Of a stretch of 64,000 bases of DNA, positions 26,626-34,695 are shown piece after piece. Positions within the stretch are counted from its first letter, which is position 1. Each line of letters begins with the position of its first letter. The notes under the pieces are model-generated. The model saw nothing but the letters and a program-made list of their open reading frames with translations, had not been told where the DNA came from and made no database searches. Source of the DNA: Nocardioides bruguierae. GTDB lineage: Bacteria > Actinomycetota > Actinomycetes > Propionibacteriales > Nocardioidaceae. The stretch covers positions 119,081 through 183,080 of the forward strand of contig NZ_JAMOIL010000012.1 in NCBI RefSeq assembly GCF_023656415.1, given 5' to 3'. Both the position numbers and the translations under genes were made by a program.

Positions 26626-27195
26626 TCACCCGGCGTCGTCCGCCAGCATCCGGTAGACGTCCCGGCGGGCCTTGTCGAGGAGCACGCGGACGGCCTCCTG
26701 CTGCTCGGGCGTGCCGTGCCGGCCAACCTCCTTGACCGCGCCGTGCAGCCGCTCCAGCTCGGTGCGCAGGTCGGGGCCGTCCTGGGTGAACGCGGCGAAC
26801 GGGTCGTCCCCGGACTCGGCGAGCTGCTCGGCGGCGGTGCGTCCGGCGTCCGTCAGGGCGACCGTCTTGCGCCCCTGCTCACGGGTGACCACCGCGAGGC
26901 CGTCGGCCTCGAGCGAGCCGATGGTCGGGTAGACGACCCCGGGGCTCGGTCGCCAGGCGCCGTCCGTGCGGTCGGCGGCCGCCTGCATGAGCTGGTAGCC
27001 GTGCATCGGCTCCTCCAGCAGGAGCAGCAGGACGGCGGCGCGGACGTCGCCGCGGGAGGCGCGGCCGCGGCCGCGACCGCCCGGGTGACCGTGCCCTCGG
27101 CGTCCGTGTCGGCCGGGAGGTCCGTGCTGCGCCTCCGCTCCCTCGCGCTCCGACGGGCGAGGTCGTCCGTCGTGGTGCCGTTCGTCGTCGCGCAC
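26626..27195 (-). CDS. PadR family transcriptional regulator
   Basis: 189 residues if started at GTG 27195, eight bases after AGGAGG; ATG 27267 overlaps the SIP stop (ATGA) but adds 24 residues not usual in this family. The winged helix spans about 47-115: RGDVRAAVLLLLLEEPMHGY, then WRPSPGVVYPTIGSLEADGL. The C-terminal helix (LRTELERLHGAVKEVGRHGT and onward) closely resembles a stretch near the N-terminus of the neighbouring SIP protein. It is second in an operon with SIP and probably binds the palindromes at 28498-28512. Confidence 0.88.
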   Translation of the reverse strand: MRDDERHHDGRPRPSEREGAEAQHGPPGRHGRRGHGHPGGRGRGRASRGDVRAAVLLLLLEEPMHGYQLMQAAADRTDGAWRPSPGVVYPTIGSLEADGLAVVTREQGRKTVALTDAGRTAAEQLAESGDDPFAAFTQDGPDLRTELERLHGAVKEVGRHGTPEQQEAVRVLLDKARRDVYRMLADDAG

Positions 27196-27263
27196 TACCT
27201 CTCCCTCCTCGCGCCAGCCGGGTCCGCGACCATACCGCGAGGGACCGTGAGGCCCAGGCCCCC

Positions 27264-28469
27264 TCATCGCGTTGCTCCTTCGTCGTCGGCCTGGGCGCGC
27301 TTCCAGTCGCGGAACCCGTCCTCGGTGCGACCCTCACGCCAGTACCCGGAGATGGAGGCCGCCCTACGGTCGACGCCGCGCTCCCCGATCAAGTAGGGGC
27401 GCAGCCTCTTCATCGTGGCCTCGGCCTCGCCGTGGACGAAAGCGTCCACCACGCCCTCCGGCCAGTCCATCTCGCGGACCGCCTCGAGGAGGTCGCCACC
27501 CGCCGCTCGGTGCACGAACCCGACCTGCACGCCCGCCGGCAGCGGACGCCCGAGCGCAGCCGCGAGGTCAGGCTCGTGCGCCTCGTCCTGGACGAGGATG
27601 AGGACCCGCGCGACCGCAGCATCGGGGAGCACGTCGAGGGCGGACAGCACAGCAGGCAGGGCGGCCTCGTCGCCGACGAGGAGGTACCAGTCGGCGGAGG
27701 GGTCGGGGCGGTAGCCGCCGCCGGGCCCCTTGGCCAGCAGCACGTCGCCCGGCTCGGCCGCCGCGGCCCACGGACCGGCGACCCCCTCGTCACCGTGCAG
27801 CACGAAGTCGATGGCCAGCGTGCCGGCCTCGACGTCGGGGAACAGCGCCGTGTAGGTGCGGACGACCGGCAGCTCCTCGTCCGGGACAGTGCCGCGGGCC
27901 GCACGGAGGTCCAGGTCGGCGAACCGGGTCGGGTCGCCACCGTCCCGCGCGAAGACCAGCTTCACGTAGCGGTCGGTGGCGTCGCTGCTGGCGAACGCCG
28001 ACAGGTCCTCGCTGTGGAACCAGACCCGACGCAAGCCCGGGACCAGCGACTCGGTGCGGGTGACGGTCAGGCGGGTCGAGCCGCCACGTCCAGGTCGCTC
28101 GCCGCGTGGAGGTCGGGCGGCGCGCGCGGGTCGCGGGCCATCCTCACGGGGCGCAGCGGCCAGGTCCGTGACCTCCGTCGCCAGCACCCCGTGCAGGGCC
28201 CGACGGGTCTCGGCGAGCAGGGCGACGGCGGCATCGCGCTGCGCGTCGCTGCCGCCGCGGCCGATCTGGCGGACCAGGTGGTGGAGCTCGCCGAGCTCGT
28301 CACGCAGGGAGCTGTCGGCGCCTCCGCGAGGGCCTCCGGGGCCTCCGGGGCCTCGGCGCCCTCGGGGGCCGCGGTCATCGGGCCGTCCTCGGTCGCGGCG
28401 ACGGCCAGAGGTCGGGGTGGGGGTCTCGTCGGCGTGTCCGGGAACGTCGCGGTGGTGATGCTTCGTCAT
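27264..28469 (-). CDS. Siderophore-interacting protein (FAD ferric-siderophore reductase) with a PadR-like helical N-terminal extension
   Basis: 401 residues; the usual SIP length is 250-290. Residues 1-50 are charged and Gly/Pro-rich, 55-97 form a helical segment (LRDELGELHHLVRQIGRGGS at its start) resembling the PadR C-terminus next door, and the SIP domain starts near 132. It has the FAD site VVRTYTA (R-x-Y-T/S), LYLLVGDE-like YLLVGDEAALPA and the C-terminal SGYWREGRTEDGFRDWK typical of SIP. The family reduces ferric siderophores to free iron in the cytoplasm. AGGAG lies 8 bp before ATG 28469. Confidence 0.88.
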   Translation of the reverse strand: MTKHHHRDVPGHADETPTPTSGRRRDRGRPDDRGPRGRRGPGGPGGPRGGADSSLRDELGELHHLVRQIGRGGSDAQRDAAVALLAETRRALHGVLATEVTDLAAAPREDGPRPARAARPPRGERPGRGGSTRLTVTRTESLVPGLRRVWFHSEDLSAFASSDATDRYVKLVFARDGGDPTRFADLDLRAARGTVPDEELPVVRTYTALFPDVEAGTLAIDFVLHGDEGVAGPWAAAAEPGDVLLAKGPGGGYRPDPSADWYLLVGDEAALPAVLSALDVLPDAAVARVLILVQDEAHEPDLAAALGRPLPAGVQVGFVHRAAGGDLLEAVREMDWPEGVVDAFVHGEAEATMKRLRPYLIGERGVDRRAASISGYWREGRTEDGFRDWKRAQADDEGATR

Positions 28470-28497
28470 ACGTAACTCCTCTATCTCGATGCGTCGA

Positions 28498-28512
28498 CGA
28501 TATATCGCGATA
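28498..28512. promoter_or_regulatory. Overlapping palindromes CGATATATCG and TATCGCGATA, likely PadR operator
   Basis: CGATATATCG (28498-28507) and TATCGCGATA (28503-28512) are both perfect and overlap; a related TATCTCGAT is at 28482-28490. They lie about 30 bp before the SIP start in an AT-rich island, matching the ATATATCG-type sites bound by actinobacterial PadR proteins. Repression by the operon's own PadR is inferred. Confidence 0.65.
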
Positions 28513-28553
28513 AGGGCCCTGGCTATTCCTCTCCGGCACCACCTCCGGACGCC

Positions 28554-28589
28554 GCAGGGCCCCCGACGGCGTTCCGTCGGGGGCCCTGC
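28554..28589. terminator. Hairpin terminator after the 2-oxoglutarate oxygenase gene
   Basis: Perfect 16-bp arms GCAGGGCCCCCGACGG and their complement with a CGTT loop lie 27 bp beyond the stop of the minus-strand oxygenase gene and upstream of the SIP operon promoter. Confidence 0.85.
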
Positions 28590-28615
28590 TGCCTGTGCGA
28601 GGTTTGCCGGACCGG

Positions 28616-29662
28616 TCAGCCCGCGGTGAGCACCCGCGCAGACTCCCGCTCGGCGGCGGAGTTGAGCACGCCGGCACGCGAGCCGCCCAGCTTCGCGGCG
28701 ATGTGCTCATGGACGCTGACGGGCGCGTACAGGGGTGGGTGCTCGGCGTCGACGAAGCCCGGCAGCGGACCGACCAGCTTCTCCGCGTCGCCGTCGAGGA
28801 AGAAGGCGGCCGAGCGTCGACGCTCGATGGTGCCGTCCACGATCGGCGGCTTCACCCGGTGCAGCGTGGAGGGCCACTGCTCGTTGGTCAGCCGGGTGGT
28901 GGGGTCGCCCAGGTTCACCAGCAGCGCTCCCGGCGCGGGCGAGACGTCGTGCCAGGCGCCGTCGTGCAGCACCTGCAGCCCGCGGACCCGGTCGGCCCAC
29001 AGCACCGTCACGATGCCGAAGTCGGTGTGCTCGCCCATGCCGAGCAGGTCCTCGTCCAGCTCCACCTCGGTGCCGACGTCCAGGGCGTAGTTGTTCATCC
29101 GCAGCAGCTCGATCGGGTGGTCGAGCAAGCCGCCGAGCACCTCGGGCGCCAGGCCCAGCGCGCCGCTGAAGACCTCGACCAGGGCGCGGGCCACGCGGCC
29201 GGCCTCGGTGCGCCAGGCGTCCACCGCCTCGCGGAAGCCGGGGACGGCGGGCCAGGTGTTCTCCGCGTAGTGCCCGGCCACCCCGAGGGCGGCAAGGTCG
29301 GCGTGGCCGTGCTCGGCGGCGGTGGCACCGACGTTGAACGCCTCGAAGAAGTCCTTCATCCGGGTCTCGGACTGCACGCCCGCGCTCAGCGCCAGGCTCT
29401 CGGAGCGGGGCGGGGTGTAGCCGCGGTTCTCGTGCGCCGGCCGGACCACGGCCTTCTTCGCCTCGAGGTCCTGGCCGAAGAAGGCGTCCAGCGCGGCGGC
29501 GAACGCGTCCTCGACCGCTGGGGGGACGCCGTGCCCGGCCACCTGCACGAAGCCGACCTCGCGGCAGGCGGCGTCCATGGCGGCGGCGCAGGCGGCCCGC
29601 TCGGCCGCGGTGCCGGCGGCGACGTAGGGCGTGATGTCGACGGTGGGCACGACCGGGCTCAT
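28616..29662 (-). CDS. 2-oxoglutarate/Fe(II) oxygenase, isopenicillin N synthase-like
   Basis: 348 residues. N-terminal DIOX_N-type segment (REVGFVQVAGHGVPPAVEDA near 35-54). The C-terminal jelly roll carries the iron triad: H and D in MGEHTDFGIVTVLWAD near residue 210 and H in PSTLHRVKPP near 265, with the 2-oxoglutarate arginine in RRRSAAFFLDGD. Such enzymes hydroxylate, desaturate or cyclise small molecules in the cytoplasm. It stands alone between the SIP operon and the divergent riboswitch gene, so its substrate cannot be inferred. Confidence 0.88.
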   Translation of the reverse strand: MSPVVPTVDITPYVAAGTAAERAACAAAMDAACREVGFVQVAGHGVPPAVEDAFAAALDAFFGQDLEAKKAVVRPAHENRGYTPPRSESLALSAGVQSETRMKDFFEAFNVGATAAEHGHADLAALGVAGHYAENTWPAVPGFREAVDAWRTEAGRVARALVEVFSGALGLAPEVLGGLLDHPIELLRMNNYALDVGTEVELDEDLLGMGEHTDFGIVTVLWADRVRGLQVLHDGAWHDVSPAPGALLVNLGDPTTRLTNEQWPSTLHRVKPPIVDGTIERRRSAAFFLDGDAEKLVGPLPGFVDAEHPPLYAPVSVHEHIAAKLGGSRAGVLNSAAERESARVLTAG

Positions 29663-29763
29663 GTGCTCACCGTAGGCGGCGCGGGCCTGGCCGCGGCGCG
29701 GGTCCGAGTCTCACCGGCCGTCCGCCCGGGGGCCGTCGGCGGGGGCCGCGCTAGCGTCACGCC

Positions 29764-29858
29764 TGCTCCGCTCGACGTCGAGGAACCCGGTGAGAACCCG
29801 GGGCGGTCGCGCCACTGTGAACGGAAACCTCCGTGAGCCAGACCCTCAGGGCGGAGCA
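29764..29858 (+). ncRNA. Cobalamin riboswitch
   Basis: The core GGAACCCGGTGAGAACCCGG then GGGGCGGTCGCGCCACTGTG (about 29781-29819) is the conserved centre of the B12 riboswitch, followed by the B12-box-like GAGCCAGACC (29835-29844). The outer strands TGCTCCGC (29764-29771) and GCGGAGCA (29851-29858) pair perfectly and close the aptamer. It lies 40 bp before the ribosome site GGGAGAGGGG of the MetE-like gene. Cobalamin binding should lower expression of that gene. Confidence 0.9.
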
Positions 29859-29897
29859 CCGACGCGGGACGCGACATCCCGGGAGAGGGGCCCTCCT

Positions 29898-31046
29898 GTG
29901 CCCACCATCCAGACCACGACCGCCGGCAGCCTGCCTCGTTCGCAGGCCCTCCTCGAGGCCGCCGGCGCACGCACCTTCGCCGAGGACGGCTTCACCTGGG
30001 AGCCCTCCGCCGACTACGACGCGCTGCTCACGCAGGCCGTCGCGGAGGTGGTGAGCCGCCAGCGCGACGCGGGCATCACGCTCGTCGGCGACGGCGAGTA
30101 CGGCAAGACCATGGCCAGTGCCCTCGACTACGGCGCCTGGTGGTCCTACTCCTTCCAGCGGGTGGCCGGGCTCGCCCTCACCGGCACCGACCTGTTCAGC
30201 CAGCCGCGCGTGCGTTCCGGCCCCGGCGACGTCCGCCTGACCTCGTTCGTCGACCGGCGTGACCGGCACCTGTTCCCCGGCGCCTACGCCGACCCCGCCT
30301 CCGGCGTCTCCGAGGGCTCGCCCGCCACCGCGTTCCCCACGACCACCGGGCCGCTGGCCTACCGCGGCCAGGACGCCACGGATGCCGACGTCCGCCGCCT
30401 GACCGAGGCGCTCGCCCCCGGCGAGCGGGGCTTCCTCACCGCCATCGCGCCCGGCAGCGCCGCGCGGGTGTGGAACACGCACTACGGCTCCGACGAGGAG
30501 CACGTGTGGGCCTGGGCCGAGGTGCTGAAGGAGGAGTACCGGCGGATCACGGACGCCGGCCTCGTCCTGCAGCTGGACGACCCCTCGCTCGCGGAGAGCT
30601 GGGACCAGGTGAACCCCGAGCCGAGCGTCGAGGACTACCGGGCCTTCACCCGCGTCCGCGTGGACGCGCTCAACCACGCGATCGAGGGCCTGCCCCGCGA
30701 GCAGGTGCGCCTGCACCTGTGCTGGGGGTCGTGGCACGGTCCGCACGTAACCGACCTGCCGCTCGCCGCGATCCTGCCCGAGGTGCTGCGGGCCCGGGTC
30801 GGCTCGCTCTCCTTCGAGGCGGCCAACAGCCGGCACGAGCACGAGTGGACGCTCTGGCAGGAGGTCGACGTGCCCGACGACCTGGTGCTCGTGCCCGGCG
30901 TCGTCGGGCACGCCACCAACGTGGTGGAGCACCCCGACCTGGTCGCGCAGCGGATCGGCCGGTTCGTCGACGCCGTGGGCCACGAGCGGGTGATCGCCTC
31001 CACCGACTGCGGGCTCGGCGGCCGGGTGCACCCCGAGATCGCCTAG
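29898..31046 (+). CDS. Short MetE-like (cobalamin-independent methionine synthase C-domain) methyltransferase
   Basis: 382 residues from GTG 29898, eight bases after GGGAGAGGGG. Full MetE is about 750 residues; this has only the catalytic C-terminal barrel. Zinc-ligand positions are visible: LHLCWGSWHGPH (His, Cys) near residue 270, SFEAANSRHEHEW (Glu) near 305 and IASTDCGLGGRVHP (Cys) near the end. It would transfer a methyl group to a thiol, perhaps homocysteine. The B12 riboswitch directly upstream indicates use when cobalamin is low. The methyl donor is unknown, since short MetE proteins do not all use methyltetrahydrofolate. Confidence 0.85.
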   Translation: MPTIQTTTAGSLPRSQALLEAAGARTFAEDGFTWEPSADYDALLTQAVAEVVSRQRDAGITLVGDGEYGKTMASALDYGAWWSYSFQRVAGLALTGTDLFSQPRVRSGPGDVRLTSFVDRRDRHLFPGAYADPASGVSEGSPATAFPTTTGPLAYRGQDATDADVRRLTEALAPGERGFLTAIAPGSAARVWNTHYGSDEEHVWAWAEVLKEEYRRITDAGLVLQLDDPSLAESWDQVNPEPSVEDYRAFTRVRVDALNHAIEGLPREQVRLHLCWGSWHGPHVTDLPLAAILPEVLRARVGSLSFEAANSRHEHEWTLWQEVDVPDDLVLVPGVVGHATNVVEHPDLVAQRIGRFVDAVGHERVIASTDCGLGGRVHPEIA

Positions 31047-31089
31047 GCCAAGGTCGAGGCGCTCGGCGAGGGCGCCCGCCGCGCCGGCC

Positions 31090-33207
31090 TCAGCCGGGCA
31101 CGTCGAACGTCAGCACCGCGACGGGGTTGGTGAACTCCCCCGTCCGCAGCGAGACCTCCACGTCCCACTCGCCCGCCGTCGGCACCGTCACCTGCCCCGC
31201 GTAGGTGCCGGTGCTGACGGGGGTCAGCGGGACGAGGCCGAGGTCCGGGCCCTCCCCGTCCCCGCCCAGCAGGCGCACCCGCGGCGGCTCCAGCCCCTCG
31301 GTCGGGACGCCGGCGGCGTCGGTGACCCGGATGGTGACCGTCACCGGCCCGACCGCCCGCGGGCTGAGCTCCACGGCCACCGCGAGGTCCTCGCCCCCGC
31401 TGTTCTCCAGCACGCCGGTGACGGGGCCGGTCGCGGCGGCCGCCGCGGGCTCGACGATCTCCGGCACCTGGTCGACCAGCACCGCGGTGAGGCCGAGCAC
31501 CCCCACCAGCAGCACGGCCTCGGCCACGGCCACGCGCAGCACCGGCCGCGTGCGTGCGCCGCGCTCCCGGCGGGACGCCGCGCGCAGCCGCGGCACCAGC
31601 ACGAACCGGTTCCACGCAGCGAGCGCGACCACGACGACCGCCACGGCCACCTTCACGAGCAGGACCCGGCCCCACGACGTCCCGAGCAGCGCGCTCCACC
31701 CGTCGACGACCAGCCAGGCGCCCAGCGTGCCGGTCACGGCCACCAGGGCGAGCAGCCCGCCGGCGAGCACGGAGAAGCGCCCCAGCACGGTGGCCGCCTC
31801 GTCCTGCTCGTCCGGCGCCGACAGCGCGAGCACGAGAGCCACGAGCCCGCCCAGCCAGGCGGCGCCGGCGAGCAGGTGCACCGCGTCCGCGGCGATCGCC
31901 ACCGCCTGCGGGGAGGCGGCGCGGGTGTGGCCGGAGAGGGCGGGAGCGACCACGGCGAGGCCACCCATCGCCAGGGCGGCACGCGCAGCGGTCGCCCCGG
32001 CATCGCGCCGCAGCAGGACGGTCAGCGCCAGGAGGCCGACGAGCACGAGCGCCAGGACCAGCCACTCCGAGCGCGGCCACGCGGCCCAGGCCGCCGGGTC
32101 GGCCAGCGCGGAGGCGTCCCCGCCGACCTGGTAGAGCACGCTGAGCGGCACGGTCGCCAGCCAGCCGAGCGCGCCGACCACGACGGCGGCCCGGGTCGCC
32201 CGGAGCACCCGCCGACGCGCCTGCGTCATGCCGGCGGGGAGCAGGAGGACGAGCCCCGCGGCGAGACCGCCCGCGGCCAGCAGGCCCAGGTAGCCGAGCC
32301 ACCGGGCCGGCGCCAGGAGGACCGGCGGGTCGGTGGAGGCGTCCACCTCGACCGGCGGGGGCGTCACGTCCGGGCTGGGCTCCCCCACGGAGAAGGTCAG
32401 CGACCCGGCCACGGGGTGGGTGTCGAGGGAGATGATCCGCCAGACCACGACCACGGTGCCCTCGACCGGAGCGTCGATCCGCACCTCGAGGCGGTCGCCG
32501 ACCGCCTCCGCCTCAGCCGCCAGGGGTACGCCGGAGGCGTCGAAGACCTGCACGCCACCGGGCGGCAGGGAGACGGGCTCGGTGAAGTCGAAGCCGATCA
32601 CCTCGGGCGACGCCTCGGTGCGGCGGTCGTGCAGGTGCGGCGGGAAGGTGTTCCACACCGAGCCGTCGGCGATGACGGTGACGCCGAACTGGAGGACGGC
32701 GGTCTGCAGCTCCTGCCCCCAGGCGTAGCGGTAGAGGTGGCGCTCGTTGGCGCCGGACTTGCTGCCCAGGGCCACCGGCTCGACCTCGTCGTGCTTCAGC
32801 GCGGTGGTCGGGTACGTGGCGTGCGCCGGGGCGGAGACGAAGTAGAAGGCGGCGTCGGCCCCGGCGAAGGAGACCTCGCTGCCGCGGCCCACGTAGAGGC
32901 CGTCGAGGTGCTCGAGCTCGTGCTTGTCGCCGTCGACCAGCACGTGGCCGGCCTGGCCGACGTTGATGATGCCGAGCTCGCGGCGCTCGAGGTGGCTCTC
33001 GACGCCGAGGACGTCGCTGAAGGCCGGCAGGTCGAGCTGGCCGGTGCCGGGCACCGCGCCGCCGAGGACCATCCGGTCGTCGTGGGTGTAGGTGGCGGTG
33101 ACCCGTCCCTCGACGAAGAGGTCCTCGACGAGGAAGTCTCGTCGCAGGTCCGCCGTCGTGGCGGTCTCGGCCCCGGCCGGCGAGGTTGAATGTCGCACCT
33201 GGATCAC
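31090..33207 (-). CDS. Chimera: truncated KduI (5-keto-4-deoxyuronate isomerase) joined in frame to CopC/CopD copper protein
   Basis: 705 residues from GTG 33207 (AAGGAGCG upstream). Residues 1-198 match KduI: RRDFLVEDLFVEGRVTATYT, DRRELG-like RRELGIINVGQAGHVLVDG, and NTFPPHLHDRRTE with His191, His193 and Glu198 at three of the four zinc-ligand positions. KduI then stops; from residue 199 (ASPEVIGFDFTEPVSLPPGG) the chain is CopC without its signal peptide and N-terminal copper ligand, then the CopD membrane domain and a YtkA-like end domain. The join lies at about 32605-32616. The fourth KduI zinc ligand is missing, so isomerase activity is unlikely. A deletion fusion or an assembly join is possible. 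Confidence 0.85.
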   Translation of the reverse strand: MIQVRHSTSPAGAETATTADLRRDFLVEDLFVEGRVTATYTHDDRMVLGGAVPGTGQLDLPAFSDVLGVESHLERRELGIINVGQAGHVLVDGDKHELEHLDGLYVGRGSEVSFAGADAAFYFVSAPAHATYPTTALKHDEVEPVALGSKSGANERHLYRYAWGQELQTAVLQFGVTVIADGSVWNTFPPHLHDRRTEASPEVIGFDFTEPVSLPPGGVQVFDASGVPLAAEAEAVGDRLEVRIDAPVEGTVVVVWRIISLDTHPVAGSLTFSVGEPSPDVTPPPVEVDASTDPPVLLAPARWLGYLGLLAAGGLAAGLVLLLPAGMTQARRRVLRATRAAVVVGALGWLATVPLSVLYQVGGDASALADPAAWAAWPRSEWLVLALVLVGLLALTVLLRRDAGATAARAALAMGGLAVVAPALSGHTRAASPQAVAIAADAVHLLAGAAWLGGLVALVLALSAPDEQDEAATVLGRFSVLAGGLLALVAVTGTLGAWLVVDGWSALLGTSWGRVLLVKVAVAVVVVALAAWNRFVLVPRLRAASRRERGARTRPVLRVAVAEAVLLVGVLGLTAVLVDQVPEIVEPAAAAATGPVTGVLENSGGEDLAVAVELSPRAVGPVTVTIRVTDAAGVPTEGLEPPRVRLLGGDGEGPDLGLVPLTPVSTGTYAGQVTVPTAGEWDVEVSLRTGEFTNPVAVLTFDVPG

Positions 33208-33240
33208 GGGCGCTCCTTGGGTCTCATGACGTCGATTTCG

Positions 33241-33272
33241 TGAACCGCGTTCGTATTCGTGAACTGAGTTCA
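33241..33272. promoter_or_regulatory. Tandem TGAAC-N3-GTTCR repeats, likely IclR/KdgR-type operator
   Basis: TGAACCGCGTTCG (33241-33253) and TGAACTGAGTTCA (33260-33272) share 5-3-5 inverted arms 19 bp apart, about two helix turns. They lie between the KduI-derived gene and the divergent IclR gene, the arrangement of KdgR-type control of uronate catabolism. A further TGTGAAC half site is near 33324. Confidence 0.7.
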
Positions 33273-33394
33273 ACCTAGGATGTGTTTCACGTCACGGTCA
33301 ATAGGTGGGAGTGAGTTTCTGTATGTGAACGAAGGGCGTACTGTGTGCCCGAACAGGCACTCCTCGTTCCTCTTGGGTAAAAGGCGGGCACGAC

Positions 33395-34177
33395 ATGACG
33401 CAGACCAGCGCAGACAGCACTCCCTCGACCGTGAAGTCGGCCGCGCGGGCGCTCGACCTGCTCGACGAGATCGCGCTCCGCGGCCCCGGCACGCAGCTCC
33501 AGCTGTCCTCGCGCATGGGCATCCCCAAGAGCAGCCTGCACGCGCTCGTGCGCACGATGGTGGTGAAGGGGTGGCTCGAGACCGACCCCACCGGCACCGT
33601 CTACAAGCTGGGCATGCACTGCCTCGTCGCCAGCTCCGCCTACCTCGACGGGGATGCGGTGCTCGCCCGGGCGGCCCCGATCCTGGACGAGGTCGCCGCT
33701 GCGACGCAGGAGACGGTGCACCTGGGCCGGCTCGACGGTGACCACGTCATCTACACCGGCAAGCGGGAGTCGGTGCACCCGCTGCGGATGCACTCCGCCG
33801 TCGGCCGCCGGCTGCCCGCGTACTCCACCGCGCTGGGCCGCGCGATCCTCGCCGAGATGCCGGTCGAGCAGCGCGCGGCGCTGGTGCCCACCGACATCAA
33901 GGCGATGACCCCCCACACCACCGTCACCAAGGACGAGGTGCTGGAGATCATCGACACCGCCGCGGTGCAGGGCTACGCCACGGAGTCCGAGGAGTCCTGC
34001 CTCGGCGTGCGCTGCTTCGGCGTGACGCTCCCCTTCACCCGCCACGCCACGGACGCGATGAGCGTCTCCGTGCCGATCAGCCGGCTCGGCGACGGCCGGC
34101 AGGACATGATCATCGAGACCCTGCTCGCCGCCCGCGCGAAGCTCGCCGCCACCGCCGACTGGTCCGCCTCGGTCTGA
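33395..34177 (+). CDS. IclR family transcriptional regulator
   Basis: 260 residues from ATG 33395, with AAGGCGGG upstream. The winged helix is at about 12-75 (TVKSAARALDLLDEIALRGP, then GIPKSSLHALVRTMVVKGWL). The effector GAF-like domain includes ETVHLGRLDGDHVIYTGKRE and SEESCLGVRCFGVTLPF, with the conserved E-x-x-x-G-x-x-C motif. It is divergent from the KduI part of the chimera, with tandem operators between, so it is probably the KdgR-like regulator of a hexuronate gene set now partly lost here. Confidence 0.9.
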   Translation: MTQTSADSTPSTVKSAARALDLLDEIALRGPGTQLQLSSRMGIPKSSLHALVRTMVVKGWLETDPTGTVYKLGMHCLVASSAYLDGDAVLARAAPILDEVAAATQETVHLGRLDGDHVIYTGKRESVHPLRMHSAVGRRLPAYSTALGRAILAEMPVEQRAALVPTDIKAMTPHTTVTKDEVLEIIDTAAVQGYATESEESCLGVRCFGVTLPFTRHATDAMSVSVPISRLGDGRQDMIIETLLAARAKLAATADWSASV

Positions 34178-34180
34178 GGC

Positions 34181-34657
34181 TCAGCTCCGAGGCTGGTCCC
34201 CCAGGGCGTCGCGCAGCGTGCGCAGCGCGCTCTCCAGGGCGGCCTGCTGGTCGTCGTCCAGCGCCGCCAGCAGGTCCCGGACGTCGGCGACGTGACCGGG
34301 CAGCGCGTCGAGCAGGGTCCGCGTGCCGGCGTCCGTGATCTCCGCCAGCACCGAGCGGCGGTCGGACTCGCTGCGCACCCGCCGCACGAGGCCGTCACGC
34401 TCCAGCCGGTCGATCATCCGGGTCACGCCACCGGTGGTGACGGCCAGCTCGCGGCCCAGCGCGGAGAGCGGCTTGGCGCCGCCGCTGCGGTGCAGCCGGA
34501 CCAGCACCTCGTAGGTCGAGGCGGTGATGTCGCTGTCGCGGCGCAGCTGGGCGTCGACCCGGGTCGCGAGACCGGCCGCCACCTCCAGCAGCAGCCCCAC
34601 CCGGGTCACGGCCTCGTCCATCACGGGCGCGTCCACCACCGGGTCGGTCTCGCTCAC
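34181..34657 (-). CDS. MarR family transcriptional regulator
   Basis: 158 residues from GTG 34657. The winged helix covers about 30-120: ITASTYEVLVRLHRSGGAKP, ELAVTTGGVTRMIDRLERDG and LVRRVRSESDRRSVLAEITD, the last being the D-R-R wing motif of MarR proteins. It is convergent with the IclR gene (3 bp apart) and 38 bp after the DedA gene on the same strand. The ligand and targets are not evident. Confidence 0.9.
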   Translation of the reverse strand: MSETDPVVDAPVMDEAVTRVGLLLEVAAGLATRVDAQLRRDSDITASTYEVLVRLHRSGGAKPLSALGRELAVTTGGVTRMIDRLERDGLVRRVRSESDRRSVLAEITDAGTRTLLDALPGHVADVRDLLAALDDDQQAALESALRTLRDALGDQPRS

Positions 34658-34695
34658 GCGACCCAGCGTCTCATCCGCGGCGTCCCTCGCGATGC

